Source: Chryseobacterium echinoideorum
GTDB lineage: Bacteria; Bacteroidota; Bacteroidia; Flavobacteriales; Weeksellaceae
Direction of reading: 5' to 3'
NCBI RefSeq assembly: GCF_007474535.1
Contig: NZ_VKNW01000002.1
Coordinates: forward strand, 124,001-188,000
Length of the DNA: 64,000 nt
The notes below the pieces were generated by a model that made no database searches, had not been told where the DNA came from, and saw only the letters and a program-made list of their open reading frames with translations. The position numbers and the translations under genes were made by a program. This document shows positions 17,104 through 25,316 of this stretch, one piece after another; position 1 is the first letter of the stretch; the number at the start of each line of letters is the position of its first letter.

Positions 17104-18072
17104 ATGTCAGTAATAGATTTGTCAAAACAGGTTGCATTAGGGATAGATATTGGTGGTACCAATACCAAGTTCGGATTGGTTAATCACAGAGGTGAAATTA
17201 TAGTTAAAGGTTCTATTTCTACTGATCAATATGAGACAGCAGAAGCTTTTGTAGATGCTTTGCACGAAACCATTAAGCCGTTAATAGATAAACATTGTGA
17301 CGGAAAGATAATGGAAGGTATCGGAGTAGGCGCGCCGAATGCAAACTATTATACGGGAACAATAGAGCAGGCTCCCAATCTTCCATGGAAAGGAGTGATA
17401 GAGTTTGCTGATTTAATGTCCGCCAAATTTGGAAGTCCTTGTAAAATGACCAATGATGCTAATGCTGCTGCTTTGGGAGAAATGATGTACGGAGCCGCCC
17501 GAGGAATGAGAGATTTTATTATGATAACTTTAGGAACCGGCGTAGGAAGCGGAATTGTTTCGGGGGGGCATCTTATTTACGGACATGATGGTTTTGCCGG
17601 AGAATTGGGTCATACAATTGTAAAACCTGGAGGAAGAAAGCATTGGAGCACAGGTTCTGAAGGTAGCCTTGAAGCGTATGCTTCTGCAACGGGAATTGCT
17701 ATTACAGCTAAAAAAATGAGAGCAGAGTTTCCGGATTCTATGCTCAATCAGTATCCTGAAGATGCCATCAATTCTAAAACAGTTTATGAATGTGCAGAAA
17801 AAGGAGACGCTGTAGCCATTGAAGTTTTCAGATATACAGGTCAGAAATTAGGGGAAGCTTTGGCAAATTTTGTCATGTTTTCTTCACCACAGGCAATACT
17901 TCTGTTCGGAGGCGTTATTAAAGCAGGAGATTTTATATTAAAGCCTGCAAAGCTCCACATGGAAAGAAATCTTCTTCCTATCTTTAGAAATAAAGTGAAA
18001 CTTGTCTTTAGCGAACTTGATGAGGCGGATGCTGCAATTTTAGGAGCAAGTGCATTGGTTTGGGAAAAATAA
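17104..18072 (+). CDS. ROK family sugar kinase, probable glucokinase
   Basis: 322-residue cytoplasmic sugar kinase that would phosphorylate glucose or a related hexose with ATP. The phosphate motif is DIGGTNTKFGLV near the N terminus, the ROK signature region GELGHTIV lies about two thirds of the way along, and there is an ATP-binding LGTGVGSG. The zinc-binding Cys cluster usual in ROK proteins (CxCGxxGC) is absent: the corresponding segment reads GGRKHWSTGSEGSLEAY. ATG 17104 preceded by A-rich sequence is preferred to a TTG at 17077. It lies immediately right of the toxin island and ends at a bidirectional terminator. Confidence 0.85.
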   Translation: MSVIDLSKQVALGIDIGGTNTKFGLVNHRGEIIVKGSISTDQYETAEAFVDALHETIKPLIDKHCDGKIMEGIGVGAPNANYYTGTIEQAPNLPWKGVIEFADLMSAKFGSPCKMTNDANAAALGEMMYGAARGMRDFIMITLGTGVGSGIVSGGHLIYGHDGFAGELGHTIVKPGGRKHWSTGSEGSLEAYASATGIAITAKKMRAEFPDSMLNQYPEDAINSKTVYECAEKGDAVAIEVFRYTGQKLGEALANFVMFSSPQAILLFGGVIKAGDFILKPAKLHMERNLLPIFRNKVKLVFSELDEADAAILGASALVWEK

Positions 18073-18096
18073 GATTCGAATTTATACATAAAAATA

Positions 18097-18124
18097 AAAG
18101 CATCCGAAAATGGATGCTTTTTGC
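18097..18124. terminator. Bidirectional terminator between the ROK kinase and thioredoxin genes
   Basis: AAAAGCATCC pairs with GGATGCTTTT around a short loop, with T-tracts on both strands. It serves the two convergent genes. Confidence 0.85.
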
Positions 18125-18138
18125 TTTTTATAGTAAGG

Positions 18139-18447
18139 CTAAATTGATTCCGAAAACTGCTTTAAAAGATCAGTCAGTGTATTGACATCGTGTACTCCGC
18201 TTTGCTTGTACAGCAATTCACCATTTTTAAAAACAGCCAGAGTCGGAACTCCTCTTACGCCTACCTGAGCCGCAATATCTGGATATTGGTCTACATCCAG
18301 CATCATAATTCTTGCAGATTCTCCTACATTCTCTTTTACTTTTGTTAAAACAGAAGACTGTACTTTACAAGGCTGACACCAGGTTGCAAAAAAATCAATA
18401 AGAACCGGACGCTCCGAATTAATAACTTCCTGAAATTTTTTAGACAT
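18139..18447 (-). CDS. Thioredoxin
   Basis: 102-residue thioredoxin fold with active site WCQPC (in FFATWCQPCK) and the cis-proline region RGVPTLAVF. The redox centre has Gln where canonical thioredoxin has Gly (WCGPC). It is the second gene of an operon, 11 bases after the persulfide dioxygenase-rhodanese gene. This suggests it supplies reducing power to the sulfur-handling enzyme, for example by releasing persulfide from the rhodanese cysteine. No signal peptide, so cytoplasmic. Confidence 0.9.
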   Translation of the reverse strand: MSKKFQEVINSERPVLIDFFATWCQPCKVQSSVLTKVKENVGESARIMMLDVDQYPDIAAQVGVRGVPTLAVFKNGELLYKQSGVHDVNTLTDLLKQFSESI

Positions 18448-18458
18448 TTAGATCAAAT

Positions 18459-19868
18459 TTAAAGAACTTTAGACTGACAAACAAAATCTGAAACCGGAAG
18501 TTTTTCTGTTTTTTTAATTCCGTTAAAACCACCTTCTATTTCAGTGAAATTTCTGATTCCGTGTGAGTTAAGTATGCTCGCAGCAATCATGCTGCGGTAA
18601 CCTCCTGCACAGTGTAAAAAGAAATGTTCAGAATCATCAATGGTAGAAACCCATTCGCTGATGATATCTAAAGGCCTGTTGTAAGCATTCTCAATATGCT
18701 CTGAAGAATATTCTGATATTTTTCTTACGTCAATCACTTTTGAGTTTGCAGTAAAAAGCTCAGCAAATTCAGCAGGAGAAATTCTCTTCACTTCATCAGT
18801 TTCTTTATTGGAATTTTTCCATGCATCAAAACCTCCTTTCAGATATCCCAAAACATTGTCAAAACCAACACGGCTCAATCTCGTGATTACTTCTTCTTCA
18901 GTACCTTGATCAGAAACCAATATGATAGGCTGCTGAACATCTACTATCAGTGTTCCTACCCAAGGTGCGAAATCTCCTTTTAGTCCGATATTAATTGAGT
19001 TCGGAATAAAACCTTTATGAAAATCTCCTGGATTTCGGGTATCTAAAACTAATGCGCCCGTTTCTTCTGCAAAACTTTCAAAGTCTTCAACGGAAATGGG
19101 GGTAAGACCTTTATTCATCACAACTTCCAAACTTTCATAACCACCTTTATTGAGAGCTACATTCATTCCGAAATATTTTGGTGGAGCAGTTAATCCGTCC
19201 AGCACTTCTCTCACAAAAGATTCTTTATCAGGCTGATTGAGTGCATAGTTCGTTTTTTTCTGATTTCCCAAAAGATCAACAGTTTCTTTCTGCATATTTT
19301 TTCCACACGCAGATCCTGCTCCATGTGCCGGATAAACAGTAATACTATCATCTAAAGGAATGATTTTAGCCTGCAAACTGTCGTACAAAATTCCGGCAAG
19401 ATCTTCCTGTGTGAGATTGGTTGCTTTCTGAGCCAGATCCGGTCTTCCGACATCACCTAAAAATAAAGTATCGCCAGTGAAAATGGCCGTTTCTGTTCCG
19501 CTTTCGTCAATAAGCAGGTAAGTGGTACTTTCCATCGTATGACCGGGGGTGTGAAGCACCTTTATTTTTATTTTTCCAATTTCAAAAATCTGTTCGTCCT
19601 CAGCAATAATTGCTTCAAACTCAGGTTGAGCAGTAGGACCGTATACGATAGAAGCATTTGTTTTTTTGCTTAAATCCAAATGTCCCGAGACAAAATCTGC
19701 ATGGAAATGAGTTTCAAAAATATATTTTAAAGTGACATTATCTTTTTCTAATCGATCCAGATAAGGTTTCACCTCTCTCAATGGATCTATAATTGCTGCT
19801 TCATTTTCAGATACAATATAGTATGCACCTTGGGCAAGACAGCCTGTATATATTTGTTCAATTTTCAT
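18459..19868 (-). CDS. Persulfide dioxygenase-like MBL hydrolase fused to two rhodanese domains
   Basis: 469 residues. The N-terminal metallo-beta-lactamase fold (about 1-240) has ETHFHADFVSGH, HTPGHT, FTGDTLFLGDVGRPDL and YPAHGAGSACG, as in ETHE1/CstB-like persulfide dioxygenases. Rhodanese domain 1 (about 265-350) has lost its catalytic Cys (loop reads VSDQGTEEE). Rhodanese domain 2 (about 370-460) keeps it (HCAGGYRS). The protein probably oxidises low-molecular-weight persulfide to sulfite and transfers sulfur, detoxifying sulfide. Start ATG 19868 is chosen over 19886 because MKIEQIYTGCLAQ begins the conserved fold. Operon with the downstream thioredoxin. Confidence 0.88.
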   Translation of the reverse strand: MKIEQIYTGCLAQGAYYIVSENEAAIIDPLREVKPYLDRLEKDNVTLKYIFETHFHADFVSGHLDLSKKTNASIVYGPTAQPEFEAIIAEDEQIFEIGKIKIKVLHTPGHTMESTTYLLIDESGTETAIFTGDTLFLGDVGRPDLAQKATNLTQEDLAGILYDSLQAKIIPLDDSITVYPAHGAGSACGKNMQKETVDLLGNQKKTNYALNQPDKESFVREVLDGLTAPPKYFGMNVALNKGGYESLEVVMNKGLTPISVEDFESFAEETGALVLDTRNPGDFHKGFIPNSINIGLKGDFAPWVGTLIVDVQQPIILVSDQGTEEEVITRLSRVGFDNVLGYLKGGFDAWKNSNKETDEVKRISPAEFAELFTANSKVIDVRKISEYSSEHIENAYNRPLDIISEWVSTIDDSEHFFLHCAGGYRSMIAASILNSHGIRNFTEIEGGFNGIKKTEKLPVSDFVCQSKVL

Positions 19869-20117
19869 TGGACTTATTTTAAGCAAATTTTAATACAAAG
19901 TACGGAATTTATTGTAAGCTATAAAGTATCATCATTAATAGTTTCTGTCAATAATGAAAATTCCGATTAAAATATGATTCGAAATTGCTGATTATCAACA
20001 GTAAGCGTATGTTTCGCCGATTTTTATGTTTTTTATCATCTTTTTTAACAATGCTGATCAAATATAAAAGAATAATATTCTCAAAAAATTTTATCTTTAA
20101 AAATTAAAAAAATTCAA

Positions 20118-21647
20118 ATGTCAGACAAAACAAAATTTATTAACGAACTTTCAAAAAGATACACCCCAAAAGGCGACCATATTATTTTAGGAAAAGGAAT
20201 GCTTGATGGAGAAGTTGTAACCGAAGTGAATGTAACCATCCCTTTAAAAACGATCAACCGTCATGGGCTGATTGCCGGTGCAACGGGAACAGGAAAAACC
20301 AAAACGCTTCAGGTTTTTACCGAACAGCTTTCTCATGCCGGAATTCCTTCCTTAGTTTTAGATATTAAAGGCGATTTTTCTGGAATTGCTGCAGAAGGAA
20401 AAATGAATTCAATCATTGAAGAACGCTATGCAAAAACTCAGCTGCCTTACAATCCGCAGGCTTTCCCTGTTGAGCTGATGAGTATTTCAGGCGAAAAAGG
20501 TGTAAAACTGAGGGCAACGGTTACAGAATTCGGTCCTGTTTTATTAAGCAAAATTTTACAACTGAATGATACACAGCAAAGCATCATGTCTATTGTATTC
20601 AAGTATTGCGATGACAAAGGCTTGCCATTAATTGATTTGAATGACCTAAAGAAAGTTTTACAATTTGTGACTGATAATCCGCAGGGAAAAGCAGAATTAT
20701 CTGTAAATTATGGTTCTATTGCTTCTGCTTCTTTGGGAGCCATTCTCAGGTCTATTGTTGCTTTAGAGCAACAGGGTGCTTCAGATTTTTTTGGTGAATT
20801 GAGCTTTGACGTACATGATTTGCTTGAAACACGAGACGGAAAAGGAGTTGTCAATATTTTAAGAGTGGCGGATATTCAGAATAAGCCACAGTTGTTCTCT
20901 ACTTTTATGCTTTCACTTTTCGCAGAAATTTATATGACTTTTCCAGAGGAAGGAGATAGCGGAAAACCGAAACTGGTGCTGTTTATTGATGAGGCACATT
21001 TAATTTTTGATGAATCTTCCAAAGCTTTGGTTTCACAAATTGAAACTATGGTAAAGCTGATCCGTTCCAAAGGAGTCGGAATATATTTTATTACCCAGAT
21101 TCCGGGAGATGTACCGGAAAATGTACTTTCACAATTAGGGTTAAAAATTCAGCATGCGTTAAGAGGTTTTACCGCAAAAGACAAAAAAGAAATTTCAAAA
21201 GCAGTCGAAAACTATCCCACGACAGAATTTTATAATGCTTCAGAACTCATTCAGAATTTAGGAATTGGGGAAGCTTTTGTTACTGCCTTGGATGAAAAAG
21301 GAATTCCTACACCTTTGGTTCATACTTTTCTGATTTCTCCCGAATCCAGAATGGATGTTTTGAATGATGCTGAAATTTCAGATTTAACTTCGAAATCATA
21401 TTTGGTGTCTAAATATGAAAAAGCGGTCGACCGTGAATCAGCTTACGAAATTTTGGCAAAAAGAATGGAACAGGCTGTAGAAAATTCTGCATCAGCACAA
21501 AAAACAAAACCTGTAAAAGAAGAACCGGGAATGTTTGAACAAGTAATGAAAAGCAGCGCAGGAAGAACTTTTGCCAACACTTTGATGCGCGAAGGTGCGA
21601 AAGCGATTTTAGGAATGCTTGGTTTGGGAGGAAGGAAAAGAAGGTAG
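20118..21647 (+). CDS. HerA-like helicase/ATPase of the DUF853 family
   Basis: 509-residue P-loop ATPase with Walker A GATGTGKTK (about 55-63) and Walker B VLFIDEAHLIF, belonging to the DUF853/YjgR family of HerA-FtsK-type ATPases. Proteins of this type are thought to act on DNA as hexameric motors, but the DUF853 role is not defined. The C-terminal ~60 residues form a Gly- and Lys-rich tail (LGLGGRKRR). The gene stands alone; a weak TATCTTTA at 20092-20099 is one mismatch from the -7 consensus. The 249 bases before it (19869-20117) show no further gene. Confidence 0.88.
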   Translation: MSDKTKFINELSKRYTPKGDHIILGKGMLDGEVVTEVNVTIPLKTINRHGLIAGATGTGKTKTLQVFTEQLSHAGIPSLVLDIKGDFSGIAAEGKMNSIIEERYAKTQLPYNPQAFPVELMSISGEKGVKLRATVTEFGPVLLSKILQLNDTQQSIMSIVFKYCDDKGLPLIDLNDLKKVLQFVTDNPQGKAELSVNYGSIASASLGAILRSIVALEQQGASDFFGELSFDVHDLLETRDGKGVVNILRVADIQNKPQLFSTFMLSLFAEIYMTFPEEGDSGKPKLVLFIDEAHLIFDESSKALVSQIETMVKLIRSKGVGIYFITQIPGDVPENVLSQLGLKIQHALRGFTAKDKKEISKAVENYPTTEFYNASELIQNLGIGEAFVTALDEKGIPTPLVHTFLISPESRMDVLNDAEISDLTSKSYLVSKYEKAVDRESAYEILAKRMEQAVENSASAQKTKPVKEEPGMFEQVMKSSAGRTFANTLMREGAKAILGMLGLGGRKRR

Positions 21648-21756
21648 TTACAAGTTTTCGGGGAATTTTATTATTTTAGCAGAATTGCATTTTAACAATC
21701 GAAAGTCAAAGGGTTTGGTTTTTGATTTGCCCAATTTGTAAAGTAATTAGAAATAA

Positions 21757-22980
21757 ATGTATTCAATTATAGATATAGAAAGTAATGGTGCAGGTTTTAG
21801 AAAAGAATGCATTATAGATATTGCCATCTATCGGTATGATGGTCAGAAAATTGTAGACCAGTTTATCTCATTGGTAAATCCCGAAAGCGATATTACTCCT
21901 TTTGTGCAAAAACTTACAGGGATTACCCACAAAATGGTAAAAACAGCTCCTAAATTTCACGAATTGGCAAAAAGAGTCGTGGAAATCACACAAAATACCA
22001 CACTGGTAGGTCATAATATAGATTTTGATTACAGGATGCTTCGCCAATCATTCAGCAGGCTAGGATATGATTTCAAAATCAATACTTTAGATACTATTCC
22101 TCTGGCTAAGAAACTAATTCCTGATGAAGTAAGTTATTCTCTTCAAAAATTGGTAAAATCTCTTGGAATTCCGCTTTCTAACGCTCACCGAGCGGAGGGT
22201 GATGCAAGAGCGACTTTAGAATTATTCAAACTTTTAATCTCTAAGGATACTGAGAATGAAATTATCCAGAAACAGCACGAAGAGAGCAATGCTAAGAATT
22301 ATATCAACAAGATCAAAGAGTTAACTCAGGATTTGCCCAACGAAAAAGGATTTGTTTACTTTCAGAATTGGGACGGGAAAATTATTTTTTCGGATTATGT
22401 GCAGGACATTAATAAATTTTCTAAAAAACTGTTCAATTCAAAATCTAAAAAATGGGAAAAAATCCAGAACGATACAGAGCAGATTCATTTTGAACTTACA
22501 GGTTCAGATATTATTGCTAAAATGATTTTAAATTCGAAAGGGATTAAAAAAAGAGAGATACTTCCATTCGGACTATATTATAGAAATCAAAAATACATTG
22601 TAGAAAAAAATAATTTAAACAAAACCGAGAAGCCGATTCTCAAGTTCAAAGCATTTACACAGGGTACAAAAGCAATACAGTTTATTAATCTCATTGAAGA
22701 ATTTAATAATCCTGAAAATCTTAAAACAAAAATTGATTTCAGAAAAAAAGATGAACTTTGGCTTGGAACAGGCAGAAAACTTGGTGAAAGAATATTTATC
22801 ATTATAGAAAAAGGAAAACCTGTTTCGTATGGTTTCTACGAACTTTTTACCCAAATTCAGACGATGAGTAAGATTTCAAAACTGAAGATTGATTTGCCGG
22901 TTCCTGCTACAGATCTTATCAATGACCTTCAACTGGCTCTGCTTCGCCGTGATTTTGAAACACTTCCGCTACCAAAATAA
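21757..22980 (+). CDS. DnaQ-type exonuclease with a degenerate GIY-YIG-like domain
   Basis: 407 residues. The N-terminal ~170 residues are a DEDDh 3'-5' exonuclease: Asp and Glu in IDIESNG, Asp in NIDFDYRM, and His...Asp in AHRAEGDARAT. This resembles the DNA polymerase III epsilon/Cho-associated exonucleases. Residues about 200-280 resemble a UvrC/Cho GIY-YIG nuclease, but the signature is altered (GFVYF for GIY, IIFSD for YIG) while the following helix and TGSD...L...I pattern remain. The second nuclease is therefore probably inactive and structural. It likely trims or proofreads DNA ends in repair. It is a single-gene unit. Confidence 0.8.
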   Translation: MYSIIDIESNGAGFRKECIIDIAIYRYDGQKIVDQFISLVNPESDITPFVQKLTGITHKMVKTAPKFHELAKRVVEITQNTTLVGHNIDFDYRMLRQSFSRLGYDFKINTLDTIPLAKKLIPDEVSYSLQKLVKSLGIPLSNAHRAEGDARATLELFKLLISKDTENEIIQKQHEESNAKNYINKIKELTQDLPNEKGFVYFQNWDGKIIFSDYVQDINKFSKKLFNSKSKKWEKIQNDTEQIHFELTGSDIIAKMILNSKGIKKREILPFGLYYRNQKYIVEKNNLNKTEKPILKFKAFTQGTKAIQFINLIEEFNNPENLKTKIDFRKKDELWLGTGRKLGERIFIIIEKGKPVSYGFYELFTQIQTMSKISKLKIDLPVPATDLINDLQLALLRRDFETLPLPK

Positions 22981-23024
22981 GGGTTCTTCTTTAGATCAAT
23001 TTTCTCAATGTAAAAAAGAAATAG

Positions 23025-23032
23025 TATTTTTG
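23025..23032 (+). promoter_or_regulatory. -7 promoter element of the lysA leader
   Basis: TATTTTTG matches TAnnTTTG exactly, 19 bases before the 23-codon leader frame and 170 bases before lysA. No clear -33 TTG. Confidence 0.5.
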
Positions 23033-23051
23033 CTGAAAATTAAACAGAGCA

Positions 23052-23123
23052 ATGCAAAATTTTAAACAAAATAAAACCGGTAAAAAGGGAGCTGTAAAGT
23101 TCTCTAAGGTTTGGAATATTTAA
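23052..23123 (+). CDS. Lysine-rich 23-residue leader peptide upstream of lysA
   Basis: ATG at 23052 opens a 23-codon frame ending in TAA at 23121-23123, with six lysine codons (MQNFKQNKTGKK, then AVKFSKVWNI). It lies between a -7 element and a terminator, in front of the last enzyme of lysine synthesis. It could be a transcription-attenuation leader read out by lysyl-tRNA supply, or simply a small basic protein gene. No Shine-Dalgarno sequence is evident, as is usual here. Confidence 0.45.
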   Translation: MQNFKQNKTGKKGAVKFSKVWNI

Positions 23124-23151
23124 AAGAGTAGCTTGCATAAAATAATCATTG

Positions 23152-23186
23152 CGGCAGACTCTTTTCGAAGAATCTGCCGTTTTTTA
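23152..23186 (+). terminator. Terminator (possible attenuator) before lysA
   Basis: CGGCAGA (23152-23158) pairs with TCTGCCG (23173-23179), followed by TTTTTT. It lies 16 bases before the lysA ATG. The loop sequence ACTCTTTT (23158-23165) is fully complementary to AAAAGAGT at 23122-23129, which overlaps the leader stop codon, giving a possible competing structure. Confidence 0.75.
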
Positions 23187-23201
23187 TGCCAAAATGAAAT
23201 T

Positions 23202-24401
23202 ATGAATTCAAAAGATTTACTTAAGATTGCCAATGAATTTGGTACCCCGTTGTATGTATATGACGCAGAATCAATAAAAGCTCAATACGAAACACTTTCT
23301 TCCTCATTTTTAAAACACACCAAATTTTTCTATGCTGCCAAAGCTTTAACCAACATCAATATCTTAAAGTATATCAAAAACTTAGGAGCTTCGTTGGATT
23401 GTGTATCTATCAATGAAGTGAAACTGGGCTTAAAAGCAGGTTTTACAAAAGAAAAAATACTTTTCACACCCAATTGTGTAGGTTTAGCTGAAATTGAAGA
23501 AGCAATGCAGCATGGTGTTCACATCAATATCGACAATATTTCTATTCTTGAACAGTTCGGCAATAAATACGGAAATTCGTATCCGATTTTTGTAAGAATC
23601 AACCCGCATATCTATGCTGGTGGAAACCATAAAATTTCTACAGGACACATTGATTCGAAATTTGGTATTTCCATTCATCAAATGCGTCATATCGAAAGAG
23701 TAATGAAATCTACCGACCTGAATGTAGAAGGTCTTCACATGCATACCGGAAGTGAGATTAAAGATCCGGAGGTTTTTATTCAGGCATTAGAAATCATGCT
23801 CGAATTGGCAGAACATTTTCCAAACCTGAAATATCTTGATATGGGAAGCGGTTTCAAAATTCCGTATCAGGACAGCGAAATGGAGACGGATGTGAAAACT
23901 TTAGGCAAAAAAGTGGAAAAGGTGCTTTCGGAATATGCTAAAACAATGGGAAGAAAGTTTGAGCTTTGGTTTGAACCGGGAAAATTCTTAGTTGGAAAAA
24001 GCGGGTATCTTCTGGTAAAAGCAAATGTCATTAAGCAGACTACGGCTACTGTTTTCGTGGGAGTCAATTCAGGATTTAATCATCTGATCCGACCTATGTT
24101 TTATGATTCTTACCATGAAATCGAAAATTTATCGAATCCTAAAGGAGCCGAAAGAATTTATACTGTTGTAGGAAATATCTGTGAAACCGATACTTTTGCA
24201 TGGGACAGAAAGCTGAATGAGGTAAGAGAGGGTGATATTCTGGCTTTCCACACTGCGGGAGCTTATGGTTTTGAGATGAGTTCCAATTTTAATTCCAGAT
24301 TAAAGCCTGCGGAAGTTTTATTTTTGGATGGTAAAGCACATTTAATCAGAAAAAGAGACGAGTTTGAAGACTTACTGAGAAATCAGATTGAAGTTTTATA
24401 G
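23202..24401 (+). CDS. lysA: Diaminopimelate decarboxylase
   Basis: 399-residue PLP-dependent enzyme converting meso-diaminopimelate to L-lysine and CO2, the last step of lysine synthesis. The PLP lysine is in FYAAKALTN (Lys47). The alanine-racemase-like barrel includes HIDSKFGI and DMGSGFKIPY, then EPGKFLV, the CETDTFA catalytic-cysteine loop, and AYGFEMSSNFNSR near the C terminus. Length is normal for the family. ATG 23202 (MNSKDLLKIA) is preferred to an earlier in-frame ATG at 23133, because that reading would run through the terminator hairpin. The meso-DAP substrate is shared with the wall pathway (murE at 46.2 kb). Confidence 0.95.
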   Translation: MNSKDLLKIANEFGTPLYVYDAESIKAQYETLSSSFLKHTKFFYAAKALTNINILKYIKNLGASLDCVSINEVKLGLKAGFTKEKILFTPNCVGLAEIEEAMQHGVHINIDNISILEQFGNKYGNSYPIFVRINPHIYAGGNHKISTGHIDSKFGISIHQMRHIERVMKSTDLNVEGLHMHTGSEIKDPEVFIQALEIMLELAEHFPNLKYLDMGSGFKIPYQDSEMETDVKTLGKKVEKVLSEYAKTMGRKFELWFEPGKFLVGKSGYLLVKANVIKQTTATVFVGVNSGFNHLIRPMFYDSYHEIENLSNPKGAERIYTVVGNICETDTFAWDRKLNEVREGDILAFHTAGAYGFEMSSNFNSRLKPAEVLFLDGKAHLIRKRDEFEDLLRNQIEVL

Positions 24402-24423
24402 AACGTAAATCACCAAAAGCTTA

Positions 24424-24460
24424 GGAAACTTCACAATCAACTGTGGAGTTTCCTTTTTTT
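24424..24460 (+). terminator. Terminator after lysA
   Basis: GGAAACTTCAC (24424-24434) pairs with GTGGAGTTTCC (24443-24453) with one G-T pair, followed by seven T residues. Confidence 0.85.
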
Positions 24461-24535
24461 GGCTTAATTTTTACTATGAATTTTAATGATTAGCTTTTAT
24501 AAATTATTACTCATTTTGTTCAAAAAATTATAGAT

Positions 24536-25018
24536 ATGAAAACATTAACATTTTTATTAGCTTTAATAGCTTCCAATCTTGCTTATTCTCAGACTTTAGA
24601 TGAAAGAGACGACTCTTTTATCATGGAAAACAATAAGAATTTGCTGAAAATTGATATAAAAGAGCCTTTTATGCAGGTTGCTGTCAAAGGATGTTCAGAT
24701 TTTCAGCCTGCAAGTTTCGAAGGCGGAGCTGCAGCTTACAAAGAGATTTTGAGAAAATATATGTATACATTTCTAAATTCAGATTTTTATACCTTAACAG
24801 GAGATTTTACTTTTACACTGACTATAGATGCAATGGGAAAAGTGATTGATGTTGTTGGCGAACCGAAAGTGATGAATAGTGAAGTTTTTTTTGATGATAT
24901 GCAGTATGTTGTAAGAAGAATAAAAACCAATTGGACGCCTGCAATGTGCAATGGCAAACCGGTAAAATCTGAAATGAAATTAAAAATGAATTTCTCATCT
25001 CTGTCGTCTGATATGTAG
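24536..25018 (+). CDS. Exported TonB C-terminal-like protein
   Basis: 160 residues with a signal peptide (MKTLTFLLALIASNLAYSQ). The rest resembles the TonB C-terminal fold found in many short Bacteroidota secreted proteins: EGGAAAYKEILRKY, then FTFTLTIDAMGKVIDV, and NWTPAMCNGKPVKSEMKLKM, which corresponds to the 'W.PA..NGKPV' signature. It lacks the membrane anchor and Pro-rich spacer of true TonB, so direct energy transduction is unlikely. Role unknown. Probably a paralogue of the next gene. Confidence 0.75.
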   Translation: MKTLTFLLALIASNLAYSQTLDERDDSFIMENNKNLLKIDIKEPFMQVAVKGCSDFQPASFEGGAAAYKEILRKYMYTFLNSDFYTLTGDFTFTLTIDAMGKVIDVVGEPKVMNSEVFFDDMQYVVRRIKTNWTPAMCNGKPVKSEMKLKMNFSSLSSDM

Positions 25019-25281
25019 TCGATGATAAAATATTTTGTAATGTTTTCTTTTAGATTTTAAAAGTTTTTGCGGGAGACAGAGCTAAAATTGAAAGCACTGA
25101 AATGTTCATAGAAATAATTAAGATTTGTTATGAAGAAAACAAACAAGCACTGTAACCCGAGTTAGAAATGGTAAATCTGTAACTATCACAAAAAATAGTC
25201 AGTATTAATTTTACATAGGATTATTTTGATCACGGAGATTAAATATATTTCACCTTAAAATTAATAAAAATCTTATTTTAG

Positions 25282-25309
25282 CTGTTGTTAATTTTACAAC
25301 AGTTATTTT
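25282..25309 (+). terminator. Terminator-like hairpin just before the next start codon
   Basis: CTGTTGT (25282-25288) pairs with ACAACAG (25296-25302), followed by TTATTTTTTT; the ATG at 25317 comes seven bases later. No gene ends just upstream (25019-25316 has no other content that I can see), so this may be a leader attenuator or the end of an unrecognised small RNA. Confidence 0.5.
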
Positions 25310-25316
25310 TTTAGAT

